Below are positions 44,388-54,627 of a stretch of DNA of 64,000 nt, piece after piece. Under the pieces are notes generated by a model. It was not told the origin of the DNA, did not search any database, and worked only from the letters and a program-made list of their open reading frames with translations. Made by a program: the position numbers and the translations under genes. The stretch covers positions 108,361 to 172,360 of the forward strand of contig NZ_JAVFVT010000013.1 in the NCBI RefSeq assembly GCF_030929555.1, written 5' to 3'. The DNA is from Paenibacillus sp. LHD-117. GTDB taxonomy: Bacteria > Bacillota > Bacilli > Paenibacillales > Paenibacillaceae. Numbering within the stretch: position 1 is the stretch's first letter; each line of letters begins with the position of its first letter.

Positions 44388-44422
44388 AGAGGCTATTCCG
44401 CTAACGAAGCGGGATAGCCTCT
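44388..44422. terminator. Bidirectional terminator
   Basis: AGAGGCTATTCCGCT pairs with AGCGGGATAGCCTCT (one G-U) around a small loop, between convergent genes. Confidence 0.8.
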
Positions 44423-44427
44423 GCTTG

Positions 44428-45090
44428 TTATTCAATCCATTCCACGATTTGATGCAGCGGTCTTCTTGTTTTCTCGCGCGGCTCCCGCACGCGGTATCCG
44501 AAGGCGACCATGCAGGAAACGCCGAACTGCTCGCTGCGCAGATAACCTTCTTCTTCCAAGATCGCTTCCACCCGCGCTTTATCGAAACCTTCAATAGGGC
44601 AGGAGTCGATTCCGATCTGAGCTGCGGCGGTCATCATGTTGCCGAGTGCAATATAGCCTTGCCGGCTGGCCCATTCGAACATGGCGCGTTCATTATCAAG
44701 CAGGCCGAAGTCGGACTCCAAAAATTTGTGGTACAGATTCCCTTTGTTTTCCGCGATATCCGGCGGCAGCTTCTGGACTTCGGTCATCATCGTTTGAATA
44801 TGTTCCGATTGCGCGGTCATGCCGGACTTCGTTCTTGCAAGCAGGATGACAAAATGGCTGGCGGTAGGCAACTGCTTCTGCGCGCCCCAGGTTACGGGCA
44901 GAAGCTTGCGGCGAAGATCCTTGTTTTGAACCATGAGCAGATTGACTGGCTCGAATCCGAAGGAGGTAGGAGACAATCGGGCTGTTTCCAGAATAAAGCC
45001 GATGTCCTCGCGGGAGATTTGGCGTGCGGGATCGAATTCCTTCGTTGCGTGGCGATAACGGTATGCTTCCAATATTTCTTCTTTCTTCAA
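44428..45090 (-). CDS. Nitroreductase family protein, NAD(P)H-dependent
   Basis: A 220-residue flavoenzyme. The N-terminus EEILEAYRYRHATKEFDPAR, then ILETARLSPTSFGFEPVNLL, and the C-terminal FGVSCMVAFGYRVREPREKT are typical of NfsB/YdgI-type nitroreductases that reduce nitro compounds or quinones with FMN. The start is a TTG at 45090 behind GAGGAG; the longer upstream reading adds unlikely residues. An HxlR regulator gene lies 192 bp upstream in the same direction. Confidence 0.92.
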   Translation of the reverse strand: MKKEEILEAYRYRHATKEFDPARQISREDIGFILETARLSPTSFGFEPVNLLMVQNKDLRRKLLPVTWGAQKQLPTASHFVILLARTKSGMTAQSEHIQTMMTEVQKLPPDIAENKGNLYHKFLESDFGLLDNERAMFEWASRQGYIALGNMMTAAAQIGIDSCPIEGFDKARVEAILEEEGYLRSEQFGVSCMVAFGYRVREPREKTRRPLHQIVEWIE

Positions 45091-45282
45091 GCCTGCGTCA
45101 CTCCTCGTCTGTTGATAGTTCGAGTATATCGAATGCACAACAGCCATGTAAGTACGCACATGTTTGTAACCACAGTAGAATTAATAACTTCCGAATGAAT
45201 CGGAAGAATAAATTCAACTTGGCGATAAAACCCACCTTTAAACGCGGTCGCTCATCTTCGAAAGACCTCGATAGAGGTTTTC

Positions 45283-45657
45283 TCACATAGTATCCTTTTT
45301 TATACTAATGGGACTGGGTAATGATCTATTGGCTTCTCCCCAAGCCTTCATCTGCAAAATGATCGGAACCAGCGTTCGTCCAAGCTCAGTCAAGGAATAT
45401 TCCACTTTGGGCGGAATCTGCTTGTAAACTTCCCGGTGCACGATGCCGTCATTCTCCAGCTCGCGCAATTGCAGCGTCAGCATTCGTTGGGTAATATCCG
45501 GGCAGATTCGCCGGAATTCATTAAATCTCTTGTCGCTGTCGATCATGTGGTACAGCAGAATGCTTTTCCATTTCCCTCCGATGATGCTTAACGTGTATTC
45601 GACCGGACAACCTTCCTTATTCGGACAGCTGTCTACATTAAGTTTACGAGTTCGCAT
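45283..45657 (-). CDS. HxlR-family transcriptional regulator
   Basis: A 124-residue winged-helix regulator. Recognised by CPVEYTLSIIGGKWKSILLY, RFNEFRRICPDITQRMLTLQ and KVEYSLTELGRTLVPIILQM. The Cys residues at the N-terminus (NVDSCPNKEGCPVEY) are typical redox or electrophile sensors in the family. GAGGTGAAAG precedes the ATG. It probably regulates the downstream nitroreductase. Confidence 0.93.
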   Translation of the reverse strand: MRTRKLNVDSCPNKEGCPVEYTLSIIGGKWKSILLYHMIDSDKRFNEFRRICPDITQRMLTLQLRELENDGIVHREVYKQIPPKVEYSLTELGRTLVPIILQMKAWGEANRSLPSPISIKKDTM

Positions 45658-45798
45658 GGGCTTTCACCTCGTCAAATTGATTATCTGCATTATAGCAGAC
45701 CTCCTATTATCGTGCATGGCCGCATCGCAAGTTGCGATTAGGTCCCCGTTAGCGGTATGTTAAAGCTATTTACGACGAAAATCGGAGGTGACCCTCGA

Positions 45799-46401
45799 GT
45801 GGTCGAGCGCATTTTTTCTTTCCCGCCGGTCGTCGACGAACGAGCCAGAGTGCTTATCGCCGGCACGGCGCCAAGCGTAAAGTCGCTGGAACACGGGCAG
45901 TTCTACGGTCATCCGCAAAATTATTTCTGGAGAGTCGTCTACGCCTTGTTCGGAGATGAAGGGACGCGGGCGATCGCGCCGGACGGAGAGAGGGGCATAG
46001 CCGGCCATGCTGCGGGGGACGTACGGCCGTACCTTGCGCCGAATTCCGATTACGGCGAACGATTGGACTTCCTGCAAGCCCATCGGCTAGCCTTATGGGA
46101 CGTCATCTTCTCCTGCGAGCGGGAAGGCAGTCTCGACGTCAATATTAAAGCCGAGCTTCCGAACGACATTCCCGGCTTGTTGGAGCGTTACCCCGGTATC
46201 CGGTGCATCGCGTTCAACGGAAGCAAGGCGTTCGATACCTTCCGCAAGCATTACGGGAAAGGAACGAGCGCGCTTCCCCGGGAGGTGGCGCTGCTGAAGC
46301 TGCCGTCCACAAGTCCGATCCCGACGAAGCATATGCGAAGCTTGGAGGACCGCGTCGCGGCTTGGCGGGCGATCGTGCCGTACGCAGCAGGGGAAGTCTG
46401 A
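45799..46401 (+). CDS. DNA-deoxyinosine glycosylase (uracil-DNA-glycosylase superfamily)
   Basis: A 200-residue DNA repair glycosylase. Motif 1 is GTAPSVKSLEHGQFYGHPQN, followed by FWRVVYALFGDE. The final motif is LKLPSTSPIPT. This pattern fits the subfamily that removes hypoxanthine (deaminated adenine) from DNA. The GTG at 45799 has a perfect GGAGGTGA 8 nt ahead, better than the ATG at 45757 that would add 14 odd residues. It stands alone, divergent from the HxlR gene. Confidence 0.88.
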   Translation: MVERIFSFPPVVDERARVLIAGTAPSVKSLEHGQFYGHPQNYFWRVVYALFGDEGTRAIAPDGERGIAGHAAGDVRPYLAPNSDYGERLDFLQAHRLALWDVIFSCEREGSLDVNIKAELPNDIPGLLERYPGIRCIAFNGSKAFDTFRKHYGKGTSALPREVALLKLPSTSPIPTKHMRSLEDRVAAWRAIVPYAAGEV

Positions 46402-46480
46402 TAGGACGGCGTTGAAATTGCGGCACTTCCTGTATATAGTAGTAACATGACATTTCAATGAATACGGGAGTTTGGACGTT

Positions 46481-46963
46481 ATGGAAGCAAGCGGCAAGAT
46501 CACCCTGACGCTCGAGAGTGTTCAGGACGGGGAACGGCAAGTAGAGATCTATCGCGGCGAATGGTTCCGCAAGGCGAAGGCTGTGTATATCCGTTACGCA
46601 GAAGGCGGCGCGGACTCGGCGGCAGCCGGAACGTCGCGGCAGCAGCCATCGGAGGGCGAAGTTCGGACGTTGATCCGTTATTCGCCGGGCGAGCTGTCGT
46701 TGACCCGCAACGGAGCGGTGAGGATGGAGCAGCTGTTTGTCGCCGGCCAGCGAAGGAAAGGCAGCTACCGCTCGGCGATGACAGCGTTTGGGCTGGAGAC
46801 AGACACGACGAAGCTGTCCATCCAAGGTGATGAAGGCGTGATAGACGGGCAGGGATTGCCGGCAGCGCTGCCTTTTACGTTGGAGTGGGCGTACGGCTTG
46901 CTAGTCGAAGAGCAATTATCGGGACGGTTCCATATCCGTCTCCATATACAGGAGGAGCTTTAA
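46481..46963 (+). CDS. DUF1934 (YwiB-like) protein
   Basis: A 160-residue beta-barrel, calycin-like protein. The YwiB signature is [20 protein letters not shown], then [20 protein letters not shown] and a C-terminal [11 protein letters not shown]. It sits directly upstream of argS, as ywiB does in Bacillus subtilis; its stop is 2 bp before the argS start. The middle contains an insert rich in Ala, Gly and Gln (about residues 40-55). Function unknown. Confidence 0.9.
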   Translation: MEASGKITLTLESVQDGERQVEIYRGEWFRKAKAVYIRYAEGGADSAAAGTSRQQPSEGEVRTLIRYSPGELSLTRNGAVRMEQLFVAGQRRKGSYRSAMTAFGLETDTTKLSIQGDEGVIDGQGLPAALPFTLEWAYGLLVEEQLSGRFHIRLHIQEEL

Positions 46964-46965
46964 GG

Positions 46966-48651
46966 ATGAATACGAATGTGAATGTGCTGGAAGTCATGTA
47001 CGAACTGGTGAAGAAGGCGATCGCGGACGCGGTCGTCACTGCCGGCCTAGTCGAGCGCGAGCAATTGCCTGTCTTCGTGCTGGAAGTGCCGAAGGACAAG
47101 TCGCACGGCGATCTCGCGACGAACGCCGCGATGCAGCTGACGAAGCTGGCGAAACGGAACCCACGCCAAATCGCGGAAGCGATCATCGAACATCTGGACG
47201 TGAAGAGCGCTTCGATTCAGTCGGCCGAAATAGCGGGACCCGGCTTTATCAACTTCAGAATAGATAAAAGTTATCTGTATCCGGTCGTTCGGCAAGCGCT
47301 GGAAGCGGGCGATCAATACGGCCGTGCGAACGTGGGCGAGGGCCAGCGCGTGCAGGTGGAGTTCGTCAGCGCCAACCCGACGGGCAGCCTTCACCTTGGC
47401 CATGCGCGGGGGGCGGCGGTCGGCGACGCGCTGTGCAACGTATTGGATTTCGCCGGATATGACGTCACGCGCGAATATTATATTAACGATGCCGGCAAGC
47501 AGGTGGAGAACCTGGCGCTGTCGCTGGAAGCACGGTACCGCCAGGCGCTCGGACAAGAAGCGGAGATGCCGGAGGACGGCTATTACGGCGAAGACATTAT
47601 CGGATTCGCCAAGGGCTTGTCCGAGCAAGAAGGAGAGCGCCTGCTGCAGCTGCAAGACCAAGAGCGGTTCGGCTTCTTCCGCAGCTTCGGGCTGGAGAAG
47701 GAGTTGGACAAGATCAAGCGCGACCTCGCCAGGTTCCGCGTCGGCTTCGACGTATGGTATAGCGAAACTTCGCTGTACGAGAACGGATTGGTCGAGCAAG
47801 GCCTTGAAGCGCTAAAGGCTTCCGGCCATGTCTATGAGGAAGACGGCGCCACTTGGCTGAATACCGTGCCGCTGGGCGATGACAAGAACCGCGTGCTCGT
47901 GAAGAACGACGGCTCCTACACGTACCTGACGCCGGATATCGCGTACCACCGCGACAAGTACGGTCGCGGCTTCGTCCGGATGATTAACATTTGGGGAGCG
48001 GACCATCACGGCTATATCCCTCGCGTGAAGGCGGCGATGGAGGCGCTCGGCAACGATCCGGCCAAGCTGACCGTCCTGATCGCGCAGATGGTGAGCCTGT
48101 TCCAGAACGGCGAGAAGATGAAAATGTCCAAGCGCACCGGCAAAGCCGTCACGATGGAAGACCTGATGGACGAAGTCGGAGTCGACGCGATCCGCTATTT
48201 CTTCACGATGAGAAGCATGGACTCTCACCTCGATTTCGACATGGATCTCGCGATCTCGACCTCGAACGAGAATCCGGTCTTCTACGTGCAATACGCCCAT
48301 GCGCGGATTTGCAGTATTTTCCGTCAGGCCGAGGAGCAAGGCATCTCCGTGAGCGATTTGGCGAACGTCGCGCTGGGCAAGCTTGACACGGAAGCGGAAT
48401 TCGATCTGATCCGCAAGATCGGCGAGCTGCCTCAGGAAGTGGCGGACGCGGCGGCCGGGTATGCGCCGCATCGTCTTATTCGCTACGTCTACGAGCTCGC
48501 CGCTGATTTCCATAGCTACTACCGCGCCGAACGCGTCATCACCGAAGACGCCGAGCAGACGGCGGCGCGCCTCGCGCTGCTGGGGGCCGTCCGCCTCGCG
48601 ATCGCGAACGTGCTGCGATTAGTCGGCGTATCCGCTCCGGAGCGCATGTAA
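46966..48651 (+). CDS. argS: Arginyl-tRNA synthetase
   Basis: A 561-residue class I synthetase charging tRNA-Arg. The N-terminal Add-1 domain is followed by the HIGH-type motif [20 protein letters not shown]. The KMSKS-type loop is [20 protein letters not shown], and the C-terminal DALR anticodon-binding domain ends [13 protein letters not shown]. The ATG at 46966 follows the GGAGGAGC ribosome binding site. The length is normal (Bacillus about 556). Confidence 0.97.
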   Translation: MNTNVNVLEVMYELVKKAIADAVVTAGLVEREQLPVFVLEVPKDKSHGDLATNAAMQLTKLAKRNPRQIAEAIIEHLDVKSASIQSAEIAGPGFINFRIDKSYLYPVVRQALEAGDQYGRANVGEGQRVQVEFVSANPTGSLHLGHARGAAVGDALCNVLDFAGYDVTREYYINDAGKQVENLALSLEARYRQALGQEAEMPEDGYYGEDIIGFAKGLSEQEGERLLQLQDQERFGFFRSFGLEKELDKIKRDLARFRVGFDVWYSETSLYENGLVEQGLEALKASGHVYEEDGATWLNTVPLGDDKNRVLVKNDGSYTYLTPDIAYHRDKYGRGFVRMINIWGADHHGYIPRVKAAMEALGNDPAKLTVLIAQMVSLFQNGEKMKMSKRTGKAVTMEDLMDEVGVDAIRYFFTMRSMDSHLDFDMDLAISTSNENPVFYVQYAHARICSIFRQAEEQGISVSDLANVALGKLDTEAEFDLIRKIGELPQEVADAAAGYAPHRLIRYVYELAADFHSYYRAERVITEDAEQTAARLALLGAVRLAIANVLRLVGVSAPERM

Positions 48652-48683
48652 CGGGAACGCCGCACGCCATATAGCAACCTCGC

Positions 48684-48723
48684 GCAAGCCGCGGATGAAG
48701 CTACAGCTTCTCCGCGGCTTGCA
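48684..48723. terminator. Convergent terminator inside the 3' end of the protease gene
   Basis: GCAAGCCGCGGA pairs with TCCGCGGCTTGC. It overlaps the last codons of the S8 protease gene (stop at 48701) and ends argS transcription. Confidence 0.7.
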
Positions 48724-49900
48724 GCATTCTTATGACGTCCAGTTCGCCGACCGTTCGGCGGGTTTTGCCGCTTCGGAGAGGCTGCATGGATCTTCTCATA
48801 ATCTGCTTGATCTCGCCCGGCGATAAGTGCGGGTATAGGGAAAGCAGGAGGGCGATCGCGCCGCTGACGTGGGAAGTCGCCATCGACGTGCCGCTCATTT
48901 CATTATAATTGCCCCGCAGCCATGCCGACGTAATCTTCTCCCCTGGGGCATAAATATCGATATAGGTACCGCGGTTGCTGAACGGAGCGACCCGCCGCAT
49001 TCGGTTCGTGGCGCCGACGGAGATCGTCTGCGGATAACGCGCCGGATAGTCGACGGAGCGCAGCTTGCCGTCGTTGCCGGATGAAGCGACGATAATGACT
49101 CCCGAATTGTAAGCGTTGTTGACGGCGCCGAGCAGCGCCTTGCTTCGGGTTTTCATCCCGAAGCTCATGTTAATGACGTCCATGCCGTTGCGGACGCACC
49201 ATTCGATGCCGAGGATAATGTCGGAGACAAAAGCACTTCCGTTGTGGTCGAACGCTTTGACCGGAGCGATCAACGCGCGCGGCGCAACGCCGATCATCCC
49301 GTGCATGCCGTTCGATGCGGCGATCGTGCCGGCGATATGCGTGCCGTGTCCGTTGTCGTCGTAAGGCATCTTGCTGCGGTTCAGCAGATTGATGCCTCTC
49401 AATAAGGAATGGCGAAGATCGGGATGATTGAAGTCGACCCCGGTGTCGATGACCCCGACCTTGACCCGGTGACCCGTCGTGATTCCCCATGCTTGCGGCG
49501 CCTTGATTTGCTGAACGCCCCAAGGCATGCCGTTATCGAGCGCCTGTGCCTTTTGGGCGGACGGACTGACGCTGATGAGGCAGTCCTTCTCCATCCATAC
49601 TCGTCCCTTGAATGTATCCAGAACGGCGGTTTCGGGCAATAGGCATGAGATGCCCCGTATGATGGGCAGGGGGCTTACAAACTTTTGGAGCGGCCGAAAA
49701 GAGTTGTCCTGCGACAACTGCCGAAGGAAGTGCCGGTAATCGCTGCCGTGCTGGAACCGGATAATGCGTTTCGATGTTTCCGTGGATTGGATTGCGCGCG
49801 ATTGCTGTAACCATCGGATGAATGCGGCGGTATTCAATAGGGCTCCCCCTCCCGAAGGACGATGCTGAACTATTGTATGAAGGGGCGTCCTAAGCCGCAT
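48701..49900 (-). CDS. Subtilisin-like serine protease (S8)
   Basis: A 399-residue protease. Propeptide-like N-terminus to about residue 125, then the catalytic Asp152 (VGVIDTGVD), His185 (NGHGTHIAGT) and Ser339 (MSGTSMATSHVSGA). No signal peptide is visible, so it may be intracellular or exported by another route; AprX-like relatives also lack one. The start is the ATG at 49900 with AAGGGG about 10 nt ahead. The longer open frame upstream shows no coding character. Confidence 0.9.
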   Translation of the reverse strand: MRLRTPLHTIVQHRPSGGGALLNTAAFIRWLQQSRAIQSTETSKRIIRFQHGSDYRHFLRQLSQDNSFRPLQKFVSPLPIIRGISCLLPETAVLDTFKGRVWMEKDCLISVSPSAQKAQALDNGMPWGVQQIKAPQAWGITTGHRVKVGVIDTGVDFNHPDLRHSLLRGINLLNRSKMPYDDNGHGTHIAGTIAASNGMHGMIGVAPRALIAPVKAFDHNGSAFVSDIILGIEWCVRNGMDVINMSFGMKTRSKALLGAVNNAYNSGVIIVASSGNDGKLRSVDYPARYPQTISVGATNRMRRVAPFSNRGTYIDIYAPGEKITSAWLRGNYNEMSGTSMATSHVSGAIALLLSLYPHLSPGEIKQIMRRSMQPLRSGKTRRTVGELDVIRMLQAAEKL

Positions 49901-49973
49901 AAGCCACTTGCCCCTTTTAAAATAAATAGGCGCTAGGCCGTGGCAAAATCCGCGCTCGCTCATAGGATGAAGG

Positions 49974-50053
49974 AAGAGCTGAGAATGCTCTTGCATCTCC
50001 GACGCGAGTCGGATGGATACAGTCAAAGCGAAGGGAGGCTCCCTTCGCTTTTT
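49974..50053 (+). ncRNA. Candidate small RNA with three hairpins and a terminator
   Basis: Three successive hairpins. AAGAGC / GCTCTT (49974-49992). TCCGAC / GTCGGA closed by the GNRA loop GCGA (49998-50013). AAAGCGAAGGGAG / CTCCCTTCGCTTT ending in TTTTT (50025-50053). No gene lies just upstream on this strand, so the terminator has nothing else to end. No clear promoter was found; the 5' end is unknown. Confidence 0.45.
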
Positions 50054-50269
50054 GTATGGCGGCGAACCTGGCGGCGCTGCGCGTTGCCCCGGCTTGTCCA
50101 CCTTATCCGGGCATGGAATCTGTCGCGATATGCAAGCTTTTGCCGCCGGAGTACGGCGACAGCCGTTTGCGCTTGCTTTTTCGAATAAAATAGGTTTTAC
50201 TATACTGTGACTAACGTTAACAAAGTACGGTACCGTACATTATTTCGGTGCAAGAGAGGATGTGTCCAT

Positions 50270-50839
50270 ATGAGCGGCAGCAGTATTACATTGAAGCTGG
50301 ATCCTGAACGCGTGAAGGAAATGCCAATGGTGGACTTGGCGTTCGAGGTGCTCAAAGCGGCTAACACGCCATATTATTATCGCGATTTGATGATGGAGAT
50401 CGCCAAGATCCGCGGTCTGTCCGAAGAGGGCATCAATCAATTTATCGCTCAGGTATATACGGAGATCAATATCGACGGACGGTTCGCGTGCGTTGGCAGC
50501 AACATGTGGGGACTGAAGCGCTGGTATCCGGTCGAACGTTCCGAGGATCCGGTCGGCAACGCGAAGCGTACGCGCATTATTAACGATGACGACGATCTCG
50601 ACGACGACGATCTGTACACGGACGAGGAAGAAGACGATTTCGCGGCCGAGGACGAAGATTACGATGCGTACGACGAGGATCAAGAAGACTTCGAAGAAGC
50701 CGAAGAAGAGGCCGAAGTCGAAGAGGAAATCGACATCGAAGAAGAAGATCTCGAAGAAGAGGCCGAGGAAGAGATCGACTCCGACGAAGACGAGGACGAA
50801 GAGTCTTTCGACGACGACGAGGAAGACGACGACAAGTAA
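50270..50839 (+). CDS. rpoE: RNA polymerase delta subunit
   Basis: A 189-residue protein. The N-terminal HARE-HTH domain (about 1-85) has VDLAFEVLKAANTPYYYRDL and INIDGRFACVGSNMWGLKRW. The C-terminal 100 residues are almost all Asp/Glu, a disordered tail that recycles RNA polymerase. The ATG at 50270 is preceded by AGAGGA. Upstream of pyrG, as in Bacillus. Tail length and Glu/Asp repeats vary between species; the tract encoding it is a near-repeat of GAAGA/GACGA codons. Confidence 0.95.
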   Translation: MSGSSITLKLDPERVKEMPMVDLAFEVLKAANTPYYYRDLMMEIAKIRGLSEEGINQFIAQVYTEINIDGRFACVGSNMWGLKRWYPVERSEDPVGNAKRTRIINDDDDLDDDDLYTDEEEDDFAAEDEDYDAYDEDQEDFEEAEEEAEVEEEIDIEEEDLEEEAEEEIDSDEDEDEESFDDDEEDDDK

Positions 50840-50861
50840 TCGGAAGGCCGCTTAGTTTCGC

Positions 50862-50985
50862 TTGACATGTCCTATTAAGGCAGAGTAAACTATTGCATGG
50901 GCTTCAGATTCGGTTAACAAATAATACGCATATTTCATGCGATAAGAGAAAAGTGCCCCCGTAGCTACGGGTGTCACTTTTTTTG
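50862..50985 (+). promoter_or_regulatory. pyrG promoter and CTP-sensitive attenuator
   Basis: TTGACA (50862-50867), 18-bp spacer and TAAACT (50886-50891). Seven bases later the transcript would start GGGC (50899-50902). A terminator at 50949-50985 carries CCCCC in its 5' arm. In Bacillus subtilis low CTP makes polymerase slip and add extra G to a GGGC start; the G-run then pairs with the C-rich arm and prevents termination. All needed parts are visible here. Confidence 0.8.
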
Positions 50986-51200
50986 TTTGAATGGCGGTTG
51001 TTTGCCGGTTTTTTTCGAGGGAAACGGATTTTTCGGTTCGTCCCATGCGGGTTGCTGAGCGCATTCCCGCGGGACGCAGTGCCGAGATTCCGGCTTCGTT
51101 TCGGGTTTCTATAGGCTGTCGCCAAAGCGGATGAAGAGGTGCGCGAATCATTCGCGCATAGGCGACATAAGGTAGCGGATTTGGGTAAACTATTTATTAA

Positions 51201-52832
<1,632 letters not shown>

Positions 52833-52833
52833 T

Positions 52834-52945
52834 TTCCGACAAAGTTGACGCTAAGTTGTCATACTTTCTCCCATTCAGTAATTTTTTGTATGCAATAGCA
52901 GGAAAATCCCTCCTCCCTCTCGAATAAGTATAAAAAATTGACGAA
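52834..52945 (+). promoter_or_regulatory. Sigma-H-like promoter and 0A-box-like sites before spo0F
   Basis: AGGAAAA (52900-52906) and GAAT (52922-52925) fit sigma-H with spacing one base longer than spoVG. A perfect 0A-box core TGACGAA lies at 52939-52945, and a near-match (TTTGTCGGAA on the minus strand) at about 52834-52843. In Bacillus spo0F has a sigma-H promoter and Spo0A control. Confidence 0.5.
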
Positions 52946-53004
52946 GAAATCTCTAATCGATCGATGAAGGATAACTACGTTTAGACTCGGGGGGTTGAGG
53001 AAGC

Positions 53005-53403
53005 TTGGATAAGAAGAAGGTATTGATTGTCGACGATCAGAACGGGATACGCGTGTTGCTGCTCGAAGTGTTCAGCAGCGAAGGCTATAACACGTTTCAA
53101 GCGGCCAACGGCAAGCTTGCTCTAGAGATCGTCAGGCGCGAATCGCCGGATTTGGTGCTGCTGGATATGAAGATTCCCGGTATGGACGGACTCGAAATTT
53201 TGAAGCATATCAAAACCATCGACTCCACGATCAAAGTTATTATGATGACGGCGTACGGCGAGCTCGACATGATCAAGGAAGCGACGGATCTGGGAGCGCT
53301 GATGCATTTCACCAAGCCGTTCGATATCGACGAGATGAGAATGGAAGTGAACAAGCATCTCCAAGGGGGCAATTCCTCGGATCGGTTCGCGGTAGGCTCG
53401 TAA
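53005..53403 (+). CDS. spo0F: Sporulation phosphorelay response regulator
   Basis: A 132-residue single receiver domain. Acidic pocket Asp10/Asp11 ([15 protein letters not shown]), phospho-acceptor Asp54 in [13 protein letters not shown], Thr in [12 protein letters not shown] and Lys in [11 protein letters not shown]. The motif and context between pyrG and fbaA identify Spo0F, which passes phosphate from kinases to Spo0B. It starts with TTG behind GGGGGTTGAGG. Confidence 0.94.
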   Translation: MDKKKVLIVDDQNGIRVLLLEVFSSEGYNTFQAANGKLALEIVRRESPDLVLLDMKIPGMDGLEILKHIKTIDSTIKVIMMTAYGELDMIKEATDLGALMHFTKPFDIDEMRMEVNKHLQGGNSSDRFAVGS

Positions 53404-53412
53404 TGAAATATA

Positions 53413-53455
53413 AGGAAGCATCGGCCGCTTTAGCGCGCCGGTGCTTCTTTTGCTG
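53413..53455 (+). terminator. spo0F terminator
   Basis: GAAGCATCGGC pairs with GCCGGTGCTTC, followed by TTTT. Confidence 0.8.
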
Positions 53456-53475
53456 TGTTGAGGCCCAAAACAAGC

Positions 53476-53506
53476 TTTACCATTTGCCGCTGCAATGTGG
53501 TATAAT
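53476..53506 (+). promoter_or_regulatory. fbaA promoter with extended -10
   Basis: TGGTATAAT (53498-53506) is an extended -10; TTTACC (53476-53481) may be the -35 at 19 bp. About 70 bp before the start codon. Confidence 0.7.
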
Positions 53507-53577
53507 AGCTCAGAATGACAAGTCGGTACGGGCTTGAAACAGAAAGCGAAAGCGAACTTTAGGAGGAAATGAAGACT

Positions 53578-54432
53578 ATGCCATTGGTTTCGATGAACGA
53601 GTTTTTGCCTAGAGCGAAAGCGAACAAATTTGCAGTAGGTCAATTCAACATGAACAACCTTGAATTCGCGCAAGCGACTGTCGAGGCTGCCATGGAAGAA
53701 AAATCGCCATTTATTTACGGAGTCAGCGAAGGCGCTCTGAAATATATGGGAATCGAATTCACGGTTGCTATGGCTGAAGCGGCAGCTAAGAAATCCGGCT
53801 TGCCGATCGCGCTTCACCTTGACCACGGAAGCAGCTTCGAAGTCGCGATGAAATGTATCCGCGCGGGCTTCTCTTCCGTTATGTTCGACGGTTCCCACTA
53901 CGGTCTGGAAGAAAACATCGCCCTGACGAAGGAAGTCGTCAAAGCGGCTCACGCGATGGGCGTTTCCGTTGAAGGCGAGCTGGGCACGATCGGCGGCGTA
54001 GAGGATGACCTCAGCGTAGACGAAGCAGATGCCAAAATGGCTGACCCTGAAGAAGCGATCCGCTTCTACGAAGAAACGAAAGTAGACTGCCTGGCGATTG
54101 CCGTAGGTACGGCGCACGGCATGTACAAAGGCGAGCCTAAGATCCACTACGATATCATCCAAAAGGTAGCCGACGCAATCCCGGTTCCTGTCGTTCTTCA
54201 TGGCGGCTCCGGCGTTCCGGACGAGGCGATTCGTCTGTCCATCCAAGCTGGCGTTGCGAAGATCAACGTAAACACCGAGAACCAAGTGGCTTGCACGAAC
54301 GCGATCCGCGAAGTGCTGAGCGCGAACGGCGATGTATTCGACCCGCGCAAATACTTGACGCCTGCTCGTTCCGCAATGAAGGCTGTCATCCAAGAAAAAA
54401 TCCGCTTGTTCGGAAGCAACAACCAAGCTTAA
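53578..54432 (+). CDS. fbaA: Class II fructose-1,6-bisphosphate aldolase
   Basis: A 284-residue zinc-dependent glycolytic enzyme, almost exactly the Bacillus length. Zinc/catalytic region in LHLDHGSSFEVAMKCIRAGF, then SVEGELGTIGGVEDDLSVDE, VGTAHGMYKGEPKIHYDIIQ and LHGGSGVPDEAIRLSIQAGV. The ATG at 53578 gives MPLVSMNEFLPRAK as in relatives; an ATG at 53569 lies almost on top of AGGAGG. Confidence 0.96.
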   Translation: MPLVSMNEFLPRAKANKFAVGQFNMNNLEFAQATVEAAMEEKSPFIYGVSEGALKYMGIEFTVAMAEAAAKKSGLPIALHLDHGSSFEVAMKCIRAGFSSVMFDGSHYGLEENIALTKEVVKAAHAMGVSVEGELGTIGGVEDDLSVDEADAKMADPEEAIRFYEETKVDCLAIAVGTAHGMYKGEPKIHYDIIQKVADAIPVPVVLHGGSGVPDEAIRLSIQAGVAKINVNTENQVACTNAIREVLSANGDVFDPRKYLTPARSAMKAVIQEKIRLFGSNNQA

Positions 54433-54453
54433 GCGAAGAGAGCAAGGGAACGT

Positions 54454-54575
54454 AAACCGCCTGAGAGAGCAAGCAGGATGAACCGGCTGGGGCCGCGGCC
54501 TGCTTGCCGCGGCGGTTTTTCTCAAACGGACTTAGAATTCAACGCGAAACGGTGGCGTCCTCTGACAAGGACGCC
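54454..54575 (+). terminator. fbaA terminator and second hairpin
   Basis: AACCGC...GCAAGCAGG pairs with CCTGCTTGC...GCGGTTTTT (54454-54520). A second perfect hairpin GGCGTCCT / AGGACGCC follows at 54554-54575 without a T-run, in the murA leader; its role is unknown. Confidence 0.75.
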
Positions 54576-54627
54576 GCAGGTGTTTCTGCTTGTTCTCTTC
54601 CAACTTAAGAGGAGGAACTAATCTTTC

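Noticed and set aside
46400..46966. T-box riboswitch before argS
   Set aside because: No T-box sequence or terminator; argS follows the DUF1934 gene directly.
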